NCBI GenBank assembly: GCA_017987575.1 | Contig: JAGNTK010000001.1 | Location: 1,507-46,159 of the forward strand | Length of the DNA: 44,653 nucleotides | Reading direction: 5' to 3' | Origin: Novosphingobium sp. | GTDB taxonomy: Bacteria; Pseudomonadota; Alphaproteobacteria; Sphingomonadales; Sphingomonadaceae | Notes under the pieces: generated by a model | Seen by the model: the letters and a program-made list of their open reading frames with translations, nothing else | What the model was told of the DNA's origin: nothing | Databases searched by the model: none | Program-made: the position numbers and the translations under genes | Part shown: positions 36,407 through 44,653 of the stretch, one piece after another | Numbering within the stretch: position 1 is the stretch's first letter | Layout of the letters: each line of letters starts with the position of its first letter

Positions 36407-37210
36407 GTGCCGACACGCCGCCTGATAACCGGATTTTCCAACCCCACGGTCAAGGCGCTGCGGGCGCTGCGCGAGAAAAAGCACCGCAAGGCGTCAGGCA
36501 AGTTTCTGGCCGAGGGGCTGCGCTTGCTGACCGATGCCCGGACAAGCGGCCATTTGCCCGAAGTGCTGGTGATGGCAACGGGCCGCGATCCGCATCCGTT
36601 GCTGCACGCGCTCGAAGCTGATGTCCACGCAGCAGGCGGTGAAGTGCTGGAACTGGCACCCGACCTGCTCACCAAGATCACCGGCAAGGACAACCCGCAG
36701 GCCGTGGCCGGGGTTTTCGCCGAATTTGACACCAGCCTTGCTGCCCTGGACCGGTCCTCTGCCAAAATCTGGCTGGTGGCGCAGGCGTTGCGCGATCCGG
36801 GCAACCTCGGCACCATGCTGCGAACCGGCGATGCTGTCGGCGCGGGCGGGCTGATCCTGATTGACGATTGTGCCGACCCGTTCAGCGTCGAAGCCGTGCG
36901 CGCCAGCATGGGCGCGGTGTTCACGCAAGCGATTGCCCAGGCGCGGTGGGAGGAGTTTCTGCCGTGGCTGCGCGGCGGCGCGGGACAATTGGTCGCTGCG
37001 AGCCTGCGCGACGCAGTCGACTATCGCGGCGCTCCCTATGCCGCCCCGTGCTTCCTGATGGTTGGCAATGAAAGCCAGGGCCTGCCCGAAGACTACGAAC
37101 TGGCCTGCGATCTGCGCGTGACCATGCCGATGAAGGGCCGCGCAGACAGCCTCAATGCGGCGGTCGCGGGGGCTGTGCTGGCTTATGAGGCGCTGGCGAA
37201 GCTCGACTGA
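36407..37210 (+). CDS. TrmH/SpoU family RNA methyltransferase
   Basis: 267 residues. N-terminal substrate-binding domain (GKFLAEGLRLLTDA), then the SPOUT knot with LRDPGNLGTMLRTGDAVGAGG, FLMVGNESQGLP and MKGRADSLNAAVAGAVLAYEA, the S-adenosylmethionine loop. It probably 2'-O-methylates rRNA or tRNA ribose. GTG start at 36407, 3 bases after ptsH. Confidence 0.92.
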   Translation: MPTRRLITGFSNPTVKALRALREKKHRKASGKFLAEGLRLLTDARTSGHLPEVLVMATGRDPHPLLHALEADVHAAGGEVLELAPDLLTKITGKDNPQAVAGVFAEFDTSLAALDRSSAKIWLVAQALRDPGNLGTMLRTGDAVGAGGLILIDDCADPFSVEAVRASMGAVFTQAIAQARWEEFLPWLRGGAGQLVAASLRDAVDYRGAPYAAPCFLMVGNESQGLPEDYELACDLRVTMPMKGRADSLNAAVAGAVLAYEALAKLD

Positions 37211-37252
37211 GCGTTCACCCGCCGATCAGCTTGGCCGGTTTAGAACCGCGTA

Positions 37253-37642
37253 ATGATCAAACGCCTTTCCCTGCTCGCCCTTCCGCTCCTCGCTGGCTGC
37301 GCCACGATGGGTAACGCCGCGCCCTCGCTGGTTGGGAGCAAGTGGACCTTCGTGAGTATCGATGGGCAAAAGCCAGTTTCAGGCAAGGCCTGGCTCAACA
37401 TCGATGCCAACCGGATTGGCGCAACGGTTGGTTGCAATGGGATGGGCGGCAGCGTGAAAATCGAGCCCGGTCGCCTGATCACCGGACCGTTTATGAGCAC
37501 CCAGATGTACTGCGAAGGCTTGATGGAGCAGGAGCGCGCGGTATCGCAACTGCTTAGCGGTTCTCCCCGCTATTCGGTCAAGAACGACCGGCTGGTCCTG
37601 ACCGGCGCCGGTCATCGCGCGGAATTGAAGCGGACCAACTAA
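37253..37642 (+). CDS. META domain (HslJ-like) lipoprotein
   Basis: 129 residues. Lipoprotein signal with lipobox LLAGC (cysteine at 16). META domain features: LVGSKWTFVSIDGQKP, GCNGMGG and PFMSTQMYCEGLMEQE. Family members are envelope or heat-shock associated, with no defined reaction. Converges with rmuC, 7 bp between stops. Confidence 0.9.
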   Translation: MIKRLSLLALPLLAGCATMGNAAPSLVGSKWTFVSIDGQKPVSGKAWLNIDANRIGATVGCNGMGGSVKIEPGRLITGPFMSTQMYCEGLMEQERAVSQLLSGSPRYSVKNDRLVLTGAGHRAELKRTN

Positions 37643-37649
37643 GCCCGCC

Positions 37650-39008
37650 CTACTCCGCCGCTTCGTCTAGCGTACCGCCCTCGCCACCCAGCAGCACTGG
37701 ATCATCTTCCGCCTTGGCGTGGCGCGGAGCGGCGTCGATCTGGGGGACGTCCTCAATTTCGCGCTTGCCGATCTCGATCCCTTTGTCACGCAGACGGCGG
37801 CCAGACGTAAGGACGTTGCGTTCAAAGCTCGAGACGAACTTGTTGTAGTTGTTGACCGCTGAATCGAGGCCCGAGCCGACCCGCTTGAGATGCTCCGAGG
37901 CCACCGCCAGCCGATCATAAAGCTCGGCCCCGGCCTTGCCGATCTCGATCGCTTCGCGCGCCAACTGGTCCTGCTTCCAGACCATTGCCACGGTCCGTGC
38001 AATCGCAACCAAATTGGTCGGTGTGGCCAGCAGAACCTTGTTTCGGAATGCAAATTCCCACAGATCAGCGTCCTGCTCCAATGCCGCAGCGACGAAGTGT
38101 TCGCCCGGCACGAACATCACCACATAGTCTGGCGCATCGGCGAACTGGCTCTGATAGCTTTTCGCGCCGAGCTGCTGAACGTGGGTCCGCATCGAAGCGA
38201 CATGCGCGGCAAGCGCCAGATCACGGGTCGCGTCGTCCTGCGCCTCGAACGCATCCTGATAGGCGTTGAGCGAGACTTTGGCGTCGATGATCAGGCTCTT
38301 CTGTCCTGGAATTCGCACAATCGCATCGGGCCGCAACCGGCCTTCGTCAGTGTCGATCGAATGTTCAGTGACGAAATCGGTGTGTTCAGCAAGGCCGCAT
38401 TGTTCGAGCACATTGCGGAGTTGCTGCTCGCCCCAACGCCCGCGCGCCTTGGGGGCATTGCGGAGCGAATTGCCCAGCCGCGCCGCCTCGGCCCGGACCT
38501 GTTCCTGCCCTTCTTTCATCGACTGGATCAGCCCGCCAAGCTGGCCGAAGGCGTCGATCCGGTCTTTCTCCAGCTTGCCAACTTGCGCCTCATAGCTCGC
38601 CAGACGCTGCCCAACCGGTTCGAGCAAGGCCTTGATCCGCGCCTCGTTCTTTTCTTCGGACTGGGTGAAGCGTTCCTGCGCGCGGGCCAGCATCGCCTCT
38701 TGGGCCTGCGCCAACACTTTCGCGCCGGCGTTCTCGAACTCTTTCTTGAGCCCCTCTTGTGCGGTCAACAGCAGACGTTTTTGCTCTTCGGAATTGGTGG
38801 CATGCGCCTCAAGCGTGGCGAGCTTGATCGAGGCATCACCCAAATCCTTGATCGCCGCGCGGAACCGGCCGTCCAGATCGCGCGCCGCACTCTCGCTCTC
38901 GGCTAATCGAGCCCGTAAGTCTGCCGCCGGGCGCGCGCCGAGCAGCCAACCGAGCACGGCTCCGCCAGTCAGCGCCAACAGCAAAATGATGAGAATCTGT
39001 CCGTCCAT
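37650..39008 (-). CDS. rmuC: RmuC family DNA recombination protein
   Basis: 452 residues. N-terminal membrane helix (about 3-24), long coiled coil (about 30-170), then the RmuC nuclease-like domain: GRWGEQQLRNVLEQCGL, LRPDAIVRIPGQKSLIIDAKVSLNAY and VMFVPGEHFVAAAL. It limits inversion at short inverted repeats in E. coli. It lies downstream of def on the same strand. Confidence 0.93.
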   Translation of the reverse strand: MDGQILIILLLALTGGAVLGWLLGARPAADLRARLAESESAARDLDGRFRAAIKDLGDASIKLATLEAHATNSEEQKRLLLTAQEGLKKEFENAGAKVLAQAQEAMLARAQERFTQSEEKNEARIKALLEPVGQRLASYEAQVGKLEKDRIDAFGQLGGLIQSMKEGQEQVRAEAARLGNSLRNAPKARGRWGEQQLRNVLEQCGLAEHTDFVTEHSIDTDEGRLRPDAIVRIPGQKSLIIDAKVSLNAYQDAFEAQDDATRDLALAAHVASMRTHVQQLGAKSYQSQFADAPDYVVMFVPGEHFVAAALEQDADLWEFAFRNKVLLATPTNLVAIARTVAMVWKQDQLAREAIEIGKAGAELYDRLAVASEHLKRVGSGLDSAVNNYNKFVSSFERNVLTSGRRLRDKGIEIGKREIEDVPQIDAAPRHAKAEDDPVLLGGEGGTLDEAAE

Positions 39009-39049
39009 TCCGGCACGCTAACCGGAACGGAGCGGGAACGCCAGCCCTA

Positions 39050-39616
39050 TCAAGCCGCCTTGCGCAGCTTTTCCAGCTTCTTCAGCGCCATCTGCTTTTT
39101 CAGGCGGCTGAGGTGGTCGATGAACAGGATACCTTCAAGGTGGTCCATCTCGTGCTGGAGGCAGGTGGCCATGATGCCGTCCATCTCCTCTTCGTGGACC
39201 TTGCCGTCCAGATCCTGCCAGCGGGCGCGGATTCGGGCCGGACGTTCGACGTCGGCGTAGATTTCAGGGACCGACAGGCAGCCCTCGGAATAGACCGACT
39301 GGTCATCCGACGGGTCCATGATTTCAGGATTGATGAACACCCGCGGCTGTTTGAGCGTCGGCTGGTGATGATGGTGGTGGCCATCATGATCGCAGGCAAC
39401 CGGCTCGGCATCCGGGTCATCGGGCTGGAGATCGATCACCAACACGCGCAGCGGCACCCCGACCTGGATCGCTGCGAGGCCGATCCCGGGGGCGTCGTAC
39501 ATCGTCTCGAACATGTCTTCGACCAGTGTGCGCAGCTCGGCATCGAACTGGGTGACGGGGACCGAGATCTGCTTGAGCACAGGATCGGGGATTTCGAGGA
39601 TTTCGCGAATAGCCAT
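39050..39616 (-). CDS. def: Peptide deformylase with His-rich loop
   Basis: 188 residues. Removes the formyl group from nascent chains. Motifs GIGLAAIQ (44-51), EGCLS (111-115) with the metal-binding Cys113, and HEMDH (155-159) are intact, so it should be active. A non-family insertion at about 70-85 contains CDHDGHHHHHQ. fmt, the opposing enzyme, is nearby on the other strand. Inverted-repeat element B begins about 50 bases upstream. Confidence 0.95.
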   Translation of the reverse strand: MAIREILEIPDPVLKQISVPVTQFDAELRTLVEDMFETMYDAPGIGLAAIQVGVPLRVLVIDLQPDDPDAEPVACDHDGHHHHHQPTLKQPRVFINPEIMDPSDDQSVYSEGCLSVPEIYADVERPARIRARWQDLDGKVHEEEMDGIMATCLQHEMDHLEGILFIDHLSRLKKQMALKKLEKLRKAA

Positions 39617-39668
39617 GGGATGGTCACATAGTGTCAGGTTACGCTGGCTTCAACCATGGGATTTGATT

Positions 39669-39821
39669 GGTTCACACGAAGACACGAAGATCACGAAGAG
39701 GTCATGCTGCCGCAGGCCATTGCCAACATTTCGGCGTCGCGGTTTGCAGGATCGCAGAATGGCAAGTGCGGCTTCGCAGCAAGAGCAGCATCTTCGTGCC
39801 CTTCGTGTCTTCGTGTGAACC
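39669..39821. repeat. Inverted-repeat element B (CACGAAGACACGAAG arms)
   Basis: 153 bp. Arms at 39669-39698 and 39792-39821 match 28 of 30 and are nearly identical to those of element A, 21 kb away. Core segments TGCCGCAGGCCATTGC (39708-39723), GCGGTTTG (39739) and GGCTTCGCAGC...CATCTT (39770-39794) are shared with A and/or C. It separates recR and def. Confidence 0.9.
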
Positions 39822-39824
39822 CAT

Positions 39825-40421
39825 TCAACCCATCGGCCGCCGCGCGCGCAGGGCTTGCGCCAGAGTGCCCTCGTCGAGGTAATCGAGCTCGCCCCCCACA
39901 GGCAGCCCGTGCGCCAATTGCGTGATCCGCACCGGATAGCCCTCAAGCCGCTCGGCGATGTAATGCGCGGTGGTCTGGCCTTCCAAAGTGGCGTTCATCG
40001 CCAGGACCACTTCGTCGATCCCGCCTTGCGAAACCCGCTCGATCAGGCCGCCGATGGTCAGGTCTTCGGGCCGCACACCTTCGAGCGCAGAGAGCCGTCC
40101 GCCCAGCACGTGATAGCGCCCGGTGAACAGCCGGGCGCGGTCCAGTGCCCATAGGTCTGCCACGTCCTCCACCACGCACAGTGAGCGGCCATCGCGGCGC
40201 GGATCGGTGCAGATGCCGCACGGATTGCTGGTATCGACATTGCCGCAGGTGGCGCATTCGATCAGCCCTTCGCGGACCGCATCGAGCGCCTCAAGCAGCG
40301 CCACCAGCGAGGTCTCACGCCGCTTAATCAGCCACAGCACCGCCCGCCGCGCCGAGCGCGGGCCGAGGCCGGGCAGGCGGGATAGCGCCTGGGTCAGTGT
40401 TTCGATCTCTTGCGATGCCAT
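39825..40421 (-). CDS. recR: Recombination protein RecR
   Basis: 198 residues, the RecFOR-pathway DNA-binding ring protein. Helix-hairpin-helix [11 protein letters not shown] (about 15-25), a four-cysteine zinc finger (CATCGN...PCGIC), and Toprim with [11 protein letters not shown] and [10 protein letters not shown]. Divergent from fmt with 43 bp between starts. Element B immediately follows its stop. Confidence 0.95.
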   Translation of the reverse strand: MASQEIETLTQALSRLPGLGPRSARRAVLWLIKRRETSLVALLEALDAVREGLIECATCGNVDTSNPCGICTDPRRDGRSLCVVEDVADLWALDRARLFTGRYHVLGGRLSALEGVRPEDLTIGGLIERVSQGGIDEVVLAMNATLEGQTTAHYIAERLEGYPVRITQLAHGLPVGGELDYLDEGTLAQALRARRPMG

Positions 40422-40464
40422 GGCCAGACAGATAGGGCGCGCATTCTAGAAAGGCAAAGCCACG

Positions 40465-41373
40465 ATGCGTGTCATCTTCATGGGAACCCCCGATTTCGCT
40501 GTTCCGGCGCTGCAAGCGCTGGTCGCTGCTGGGCATGAGGTCGTGGCCGCATATACCCAGCCGCCCCGCCCCGGCGGCCGGCGCGGCAAGGAATTGACCC
40601 CCACCCCGGTGCACAAGGCGGCTGAAGCGCTGGGGATCGAAGTGCGCCATCCGGCCACCCTGAAGGGCGCGGAGGAGCAGGAAGCCTTTGCCGCGCTCGG
40701 TGCCGATATCGCCGTGGTCGCCGCCTATGGCCTGATCCTGCCGCAAGTGGTGCTGGACGCGCCCAAGCACGGCTGCCTGAACCTCCACGGCTCGATCCTG
40801 CCGCGTTGGCGCGGTGCCGCGCCGATCCAGCGGGCAATCCTGGCCGGAGACGCGGAAACCGGGGTCGGCATCATGCGGATGGAGGCAGGCCTTGATACCG
40901 GGCCGGTCCTGCTGGAAGGCCGCACCCCTATTGATCGCAAGACGGCGGGCGAGCTGACCATTGAACTGGCCCAGATCGGAGCGCGACTGATTGTTCAGGT
41001 GCTGGCCGATCTTTCTGCCTATGCGGAACGGCCTCAGCCCGAGGCGGGCGTTACCTATGCCAAGAAGATCGACAAGGCCGAGGCGCGGATAGACTGGTCG
41101 CAGCCTGCCGAGCAGATTGAACGCCAAATCCGCGCCTTTGCCCCGGCACCGGGTGCATGGTTCGAATATCAGGGCGAGCGCTGCAAGGTGTTGGCAGGGA
41201 AGTCGGCCGATATCGGCGGCGCGCCAGGCATGGTTCTGGACGAAGCTTTGACCGTAGCCTGCGGGAAAGGCGCGATCCACCCGACATTGGTCCAGCGCGC
41301 CGGACGTCCTACGATGACAACTGCAGAACTGCTGCGCGGCTGGGAAATCGTTGCCGGGACGCGCCTCACTTGA
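40465..41373 (+). CDS. fmt: Methionyl-tRNA formyltransferase
   Basis: 302 residues. Formylates initiator Met-t[17 protein letters not shown] (6-19), the formyl-donor loop [21 protein letters not shown] with catalytic residues, and the C-terminal OB domain ([14 protein letters not shown]) are present. AAAGG 9 bases upstream of ATG 40465. Its TGA overlaps the truA TTG start. Confidence 0.95.
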   Translation: MRVIFMGTPDFAVPALQALVAAGHEVVAAYTQPPRPGGRRGKELTPTPVHKAAEALGIEVRHPATLKGAEEQEAFAALGADIAVVAAYGLILPQVVLDAPKHGCLNLHGSILPRWRGAAPIQRAILAGDAETGVGIMRMEAGLDTGPVLLEGRTPIDRKTAGELTIELAQIGARLIVQVLADLSAYAERPQPEAGVTYAKKIDKAEARIDWSQPAEQIERQIRAFAPAPGAWFEYQGERCKVLAGKSADIGGAPGMVLDEALTVACGKGAIHPTLVQRAGRPTMTTAELLRGWEIVAGTRLT

Positions 41374-42116
41374 CCCGCTTCGCCCTCACCCTTGAATTCG
41401 ACGGCACTCCGTTTTTCGGCCTGCAGCGCCAATCCAATGGCCCCAGCGTCCAGCAGGCGGTCGAGGCGGCGGTGCTGGCAACCACCGGGGAGGCAGGCAC
41501 GCTCCACGCTGCGGGCCGCACCGATGCCGGGGTTCATGCATTGGCAATGCGGGCCCATATCGATGTCACCAAGCCGATCGAAGCTTTCCGGCTGATGGAG
41601 GCGCTCAACCATCATCTCCGGCCTGCGCCTGTTGCGGTGCTTGACTGTCAGGTGGTGCCGGATGATTGGCATGCCCGCTTTACCTGCATTGGCCGCGAAT
41701 ACCTTTACCGGATCGCCAACCGCCGCGCGCCGCTGACGCTGGATGCCAACCGCGCATGGCAAGTGCCCCAGCCGCTCGATGCCGATGCCATGCACCGCGC
41801 CGCGCAGGCGTTGGTCGGACACCACGATTTCACCACCTTCCGCTCGGTCCATTGCCAATCGCAAAGCCCGATCAAGACGCTGGATCTGCTCAGCGTGGAG
41901 CGGGTCGGCGATGAAGTGCGGATCCGCGCAGCTGCGCGCTCTTTCCTGCATCATCAGGTCCGCTCGATGGTCGGCTGCCTCGCGCTGGTCGGGATGGGCC
42001 GGTGGCGCGAAGATCAGATCGCCGAGGCGCTAGCCGCCCGTGACCGCGCCGAACTCGGCCTCAACGCCCCCAGCGAGGGGCTTTATTTCGTCCGCGCCCT
42101 TTACCCGGAAGAATGA
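41370..42116 (+). CDS. truA: tRNA pseudouridine(38-40) synthase TruA
   Basis: 248 residues. Catalytic GRTDAGVHA (Asp near residue 52), [16 protein letters not shown] at the start, and [14 protein letters not shown] near the C-terminus. TTG start at 41370 overlapping the fmt stop (TTGA); a longer frame inside fmt lacks similarity. Start codon inferred from homology. Confidence 0.93.
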   Translation: MTRFALTLEFDGTPFFGLQRQSNGPSVQQAVEAAVLATTGEAGTLHAAGRTDAGVHALAMRAHIDVTKPIEAFRLMEALNHHLRPAPVAVLDCQVVPDDWHARFTCIGREYLYRIANRRAPLTLDANRAWQVPQPLDADAMHRAAQALVGHHDFTTFRSVHCQSQSPIKTLDLLSVERVGDEVRIRAAARSFLHHQVRSMVGCLALVGMGRWREDQIAEALAARDRAELGLNAPSEGLYFVRALYPEE

Positions 42117-42173
42117 GTGACTAGGTTGCATTCCGCAACGCCATAACGGCGCACCAGATTCGGGAGACGACCA

Positions 42174-43268
42174 ATGACCTTCACCGGCAAGCAGCTCACC
42201 ACCCAGCTCGATGCAGATGGCACGCTGACGCTTCAGCTCAACGACAAGACCTGGGATGCGCCCAAGGCGGGGCAAGTGCTGGTCAAGATCGAAGCCAGCC
42301 CGATCAACCCTTCTGATCTGGGCCTGCTGTTCGCCAGCGCCGATACCGAAAATGCCGTCTACACTCCCGGCAAGATCGTCGCCAAGATGCCCGACAACGC
42401 CACCCGCGCGATGAAGGCTCGCCACGGCATGGCCATGCCAGCCGGCAACGAAGCGGCCGGGATCGTGGTTGCAGCAGGCGAAGGTGCTGAGCACCTGATG
42501 GGCAAGCGGATCGCCTGCGTTCCGGGCAGCGCCTATGGCACCTATGCCTATGCCGAAGCCGCGATGTCGATGCCGGTTGAAGCGAGCGCAGAACAGGCCG
42601 CATCATCGTTCGTCAACCCGATGACCGCGCTGGGCTTTACCGAAACGATGAAGCTCGAAGGCTACACCGGGATCGTCCACGCCGCTGCCGCTTCGAACCT
42701 GGGCCAGATGCTGGTCAAGATCTGCCTTGAAGACAGTATCCCGCTGGTCAACATCGTGCGGTCTGACGAACAGGTGAAGTTGCTCAAGGACCTGGGCGCG
42801 ACCCACGTGCTCAATATGACCGACGCCGATTTCATGCCCAAGTTGATCGACGCGATTGCCGAAACCAAGGCGATGATCGGGTTCGATCCGATTGGCGGCG
42901 GGACTCTCGCTGGCCAGATTTTGACCGCGATGGAAGCCGCTGCCAGCCGCGGCGCCGCCTTCAGCCGCTATGGTTCATCCGAGCCCAAGAAGGTCTACAT
43001 CTACGGCGCGCTCGATATCGGGCCAACGATCCTCAACCGCGCGTTCGGCCTGACCTGGGATCTGGCCGGGTGGCTGCTGACCCCGTTCATGATGAAGGCC
43101 GGGATGGAGATCGTCGGGCGGATGCGGATGCGGGTGATGAAGGATCTGACCACCACCTTTGCCAGCCACTACCAGATGCGCGGTTCGCTGGAAGACATGC
43201 TGACCAAGGAAGCCGTTAGCGTTTACAATGCGCGGCGGACCGGGGAGAAGTATCTGGTTGTCCCGTAA
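42174..43268 (+). CDS. MDR-family zinc-type oxidoreductase
   Basis: 364 residues. Medium-chain dehydrogenase/quinone-reductase fold: EASPINPSDLGLLFAS, GNEAAGIVVAAG, and a Rossmann region around HAAAASNLGQMLVKIC and FDPIGGGTLAGQI. The usual structural zinc cysteines are absent, as in quinone oxidoreductases. Substrate unknown. GGGAGACG precedes the ATG. Confidence 0.87.
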   Translation: MTFTGKQLTTQLDADGTLTLQLNDKTWDAPKAGQVLVKIEASPINPSDLGLLFASADTENAVYTPGKIVAKMPDNATRAMKARHGMAMPAGNEAAGIVVAAGEGAEHLMGKRIACVPGSAYGTYAYAEAAMSMPVEASAEQAASSFVNPMTALGFTETMKLEGYTGIVHAAAASNLGQMLVKICLEDSIPLVNIVRSDEQVKLLKDLGATHVLNMTDADFMPKLIDAIAETKAMIGFDPIGGGTLAGQILTAMEAAASRGAAFSRYGSSEPKKVYIYGALDIGPTILNRAFGLTWDLAGWLLTPFMMKAGMEIVGRMRMRVMKDLTTTFASHYQMRGSLEDMLTKEAVSVYNARRTGEKYLVVP

Positions 43269-43329
43269 TGGTCGGATTGATGCGGGCAAAAAATTGGTTG
43301 AATCGTCGTCCTCGACTGAGCATCCGGCA

Positions 43330-43506
43330 CTAGGTCAATTGCCATTCAAGGACGAAGGCGAAGGCAACCAACAGTAGAGCCGCGAAGAGCAACCGCTTTC
43401 CAAGCCGATCCGCCCAAGCTTTGGCCTCAGCCTGCGCTTCGGGGCTTTTGTCCTCAACAAACCATGCAATGATATAAATACCGGCAAGTATGAGTATCCA
43501 TTGCAT
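43330..43506 (-). CDS. Small two-helix membrane protein downstream of MazF
   Basis: 58 residues, not recognised. MQWILILAGIYIIAWFVEDK gives one helix; a second (LLFAALLLVAFAFVLEW) ends the protein, with an acidic/basic linker between. AGGGGGG lies about 11 bases upstream of ATG 43506. It starts 24 bases after the mazF stop on the same strand, so it is probably the third gene of the mazEF operon. Confidence 0.6.
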   Translation of the reverse strand: MQWILILAGIYIIAWFVEDKSPEAQAEAKAWADRLGKRLLFAALLLVAFAFVLEWQLT

Positions 43507-43530
43507 GGCCTAGTTACCCCCCTGACAAAC

Positions 43531-43857
43531 TCACTCGAACAAGGTCACCACTCGCGCCAACACGTCATCCAACAGTGCCGCAGGAAGGGTATCAACCTTA
43601 CGCCCTCCTCGCTCCACAATGTCGAGCACGCGGGGCTGATCGCAGCGGATCACACCAGTGGTCTTGATCCCGGTGATCTCTACCGCAAAGCCAATGCGCT
43701 GGGCGAACGCGCCACCATTCGTGATAGGTAGAACTACGGGAAGTTTGGTCACAGCGTTAAACTGCGCGGGCGAGACGATCAGGACCGGACGATGGCCCTG
43801 TTGTTCGCGGCCTTGGGCAGGATTAAGCGACACCATGTAGATGTCACCACGCTTCAC
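43531..43857 (-). CDS. mazF: MazF/PemK-family toxin (mRNA interferase)
   Basis: 108 residues. MKRGDIYMVSLNPAQGREQQ, GHRPVLIVSPAQFN and the core VVLPIT match MazF/PemK endoribonucleases. The conserved Arg and Thr/Ser in the active groove are present in RPVLIVS. Overlaps the mazE stop by 4 bases (ATGA type), the usual antitoxin-toxin coupling. Target sequence not predictable. Confidence 0.92.
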   Translation of the reverse strand: MKRGDIYMVSLNPAQGREQQGHRPVLIVSPAQFNAVTKLPVVLPITNGGAFAQRIGFAVEITGIKTTGVIRCDQPRVLDIVERGGRKVDTLPAALLDDVLARVVTLFE

Positions 43858-44111
43858 AGGATTTCCTTGCCTACGGCGGGTGCATCAAGCCACTCGCGGT
43901 CAACATTCGATGGCGATTCTGAATAGTCTGATTCTGCCAACAGTTCAGCCAGCGAATATCGCGGCTTTGGGGATGCCTCGACAGTCAGACGCTTGCCATC
44001 AATTGCAACGCCAACAGCCTCACCAGCCTTAAGGTGGAGCAGCTCGAGCAAGGCAGGCGGAACCGCCAGCATCACAGAGCCGCCGACTTTGCGAAGATTG
44101 GTTATGTGCAT
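43854..44111 (-). CDS. mazE: MazE/AbrB-family antitoxin
   Basis: 85 residues. N-terminal SpoVT-AbrB DNA-binding domain (LRKVGGSVMLAVPPALLELLHLKAGEAV-type), acidic flexible C-terminus that would bind the toxin. AGGTGA precedes the ATG. Probably represses its own promoter through the palindrome at 44129-44146. Confidence 0.9.
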   Translation of the reverse strand: MHITNLRKVGGSVMLAVPPALLELLHLKAGEAVGVAIDGKRLTVEASPKPRYSLAELLAESDYSESPSNVDREWLDAPAVGKEIL

Positions 44112-44128
44112 TGCATCACCTGCATTCA

Positions 44129-44146
44129 GTTATATTTTAATATAAC
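44129..44146. promoter_or_regulatory. Putative MazE operator palindrome
   Basis: GTTATATT-TT-AATATAAC: 8-base arms around a 2-base centre, AT-rich in a GC-rich setting. It overlaps the predicted -10 box of mazEF, 17 bases upstream of the mazE start. MazE-type antitoxins bind such palindromes to repress their operon. Confidence 0.7.
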
Positions 44147-44167
44147 ACAGCCCTTCGCGCGCGTCAA
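44139..44167 (-). promoter_or_regulatory. Predicted mazEF sigma-70 promoter
   Basis: -35 TTGACG (44167-44162), 17-base spacer, -10 TATATT (44144-44139). The -35 box overlaps the stop codon of the upstream thioredoxin-like gene (44164-44166). Confidence 0.6.
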
Positions 44168-44653
44168 TTCGAGGCAACGACGCTCTTTGCGGCAATCTTC
44201 CGAAACCAGCCAAAGATCGCCTCGACCGGGCGGCTATCGGCGTTGCGCCAGCTGACCGCGTCGCTCTTGCTGTTGAGCCGTTTGCCCTTGGGCGAGATCA
44301 CCACCATCGCCGGGGTGCCCTTCATCCGCTTGATCCCGAAGCGCTTGGCCAGATCGAGATTGCGGCCCTCCCCGATCTGCGGAGTGCCAACGTCGATGAA
44401 GGTCACCGTAAACCGCGCGCCGAATTCGGTCTTGAATGCGTCGGAAGTCAGTACCCGCGCCAGTCCTTGGCTGTCGTGGCACCAGTCGGCCCCGAATACG
44501 ACCACTGCCAGTTTGCCTTCGACCTTGGCGCTGGCGAGCGCCGTGTCGAGAATTTTGGCTGCGTCGGCATCTTGCGGGTAATAGGCAAGCCGCGCAGGCG
44601 ATGCCGTTTCAGCGGCATGACCGGTGACAGGCACCAGCCCGACCGGCATTAGC
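44164..44653 (-). CDS. Thioredoxin-like exported protein, 5' end truncated by window
   Basis: At least 162 residues visible; the frame is still open at the right edge. The N-terminal part (VGLVPVTGHAAET) looks like the end of a signal peptide. Thioredoxin fold with VVVFGADWCHDSQG: the usual CxxC is WCHDS, with only the first cysteine retained. GTPAMVV is the cis-Pro loop (cis-Pro follows Thr). A disulphide reductase role is doubtful with a single cysteine; a monothiol or chaperone role is possible. Confidence 0.7.
   Translation of the reverse strand, partial: LMPVGLVPVTGHAAETASPARLAYYPQDADAAKILDTALASAKVEGKLAVVVFGADWCHDSQGLARVLTSDAFKTEFGARFTVTFIDVGTPQIGEGRNLDLAKRFGIKRMKGTPAMVVISPKGKRLNSKSDAVSWRNADSRPVEAIFGWFRKIAAKSVVASN

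Overview
The window looks like a chromosomal stretch of a high-GC alphaproteobacterium, most likely Sphingomonadales (Sphingomonadaceae or Erythrobacteraceae). The taxonomic call is inference. It rests on a CcrM-type GANTC methyltransferase, a pckA / ChvI-ChvG / HprK / RapZ / EIIA-Man / HPr block, three-gene proton-translocating transhydrogenase (pntA1, pntA2, pntB), adrenodoxin-type ferredoxin and paired DUF2339/DUF3999 genes. No rRNA, tRNA, CRISPR array, IS transposase or phage gene was seen. Apart from small accessory pieces this is ordinary core-genome DNA, and no intergenic gap exceeds about 260 bp.

Layout. 1-6.8 kb (minus): end of an Asp/Glu racemase, a diheme cytochrome c / beta-helix pair, a small lipoprotein, and the pnt operon, which carries an unrelated lower-GC exported-protein gene between pntA1 and pntA2. 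6.9-13.1 kb (plus): an NtrC-like regulator with a degenerate GAFTGA loop, then DUF2339 / DUF3999 / exported protein. 13.1-16.4 kb (minus): folP, ccrM and rnhB. 16.4-21.3 kb (plus): PQQ sugar dehydrogenase, GNAT, DUF1285, NUDIX CoA pyrophosphatase, CCA-adding enzyme, and a low-GC membrane protein. 21.3-25.0 kb (minus): parC, ferredoxin, cysteine desulfurase. 25.2-30.0 kb: hydrolase, DUF937-type proteins, a DUF885 peptidase-like lipoprotein, DUF3597. 30.0-37.2 kb: pckA divergent from chvI-chvG-hprK-rapZ-EIIA-ptsH-rRNA methyltransferase, coupling envelope sensing, the regulatory PTS and gluconeogenesis. 37.2-42.1 kb: META lipoprotein, rmuC, def, recR, fmt, truA. 42.2-44.7 kb: MDR oxidoreductase, a MazEF toxin-antitoxin module with a small membrane protein, and a thioredoxin-like protein cut by the window end.

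Most notable signals. (1) The ccrM upstream region holds nine GANTC sites in about 160 bp plus a perfect DnaA box, suggesting feedback of CcrM methylation and DnaA on ccrM. (2) Six 99-153 bp inverted-repeat elements are scattered through the window. Five are intergenic; three of those share an internal core although one has different terminal repeats. The sixth lies in frame inside the CCA-adding enzyme, adding about 46 residues, reminiscent of protein-coding palindromic elements. (3) Two lower-GC genes are fitted seamlessly into operons by 4-base start/stop overlaps. Several genes (2705, 20811, 31646, 41370) appear to use TTG starts.
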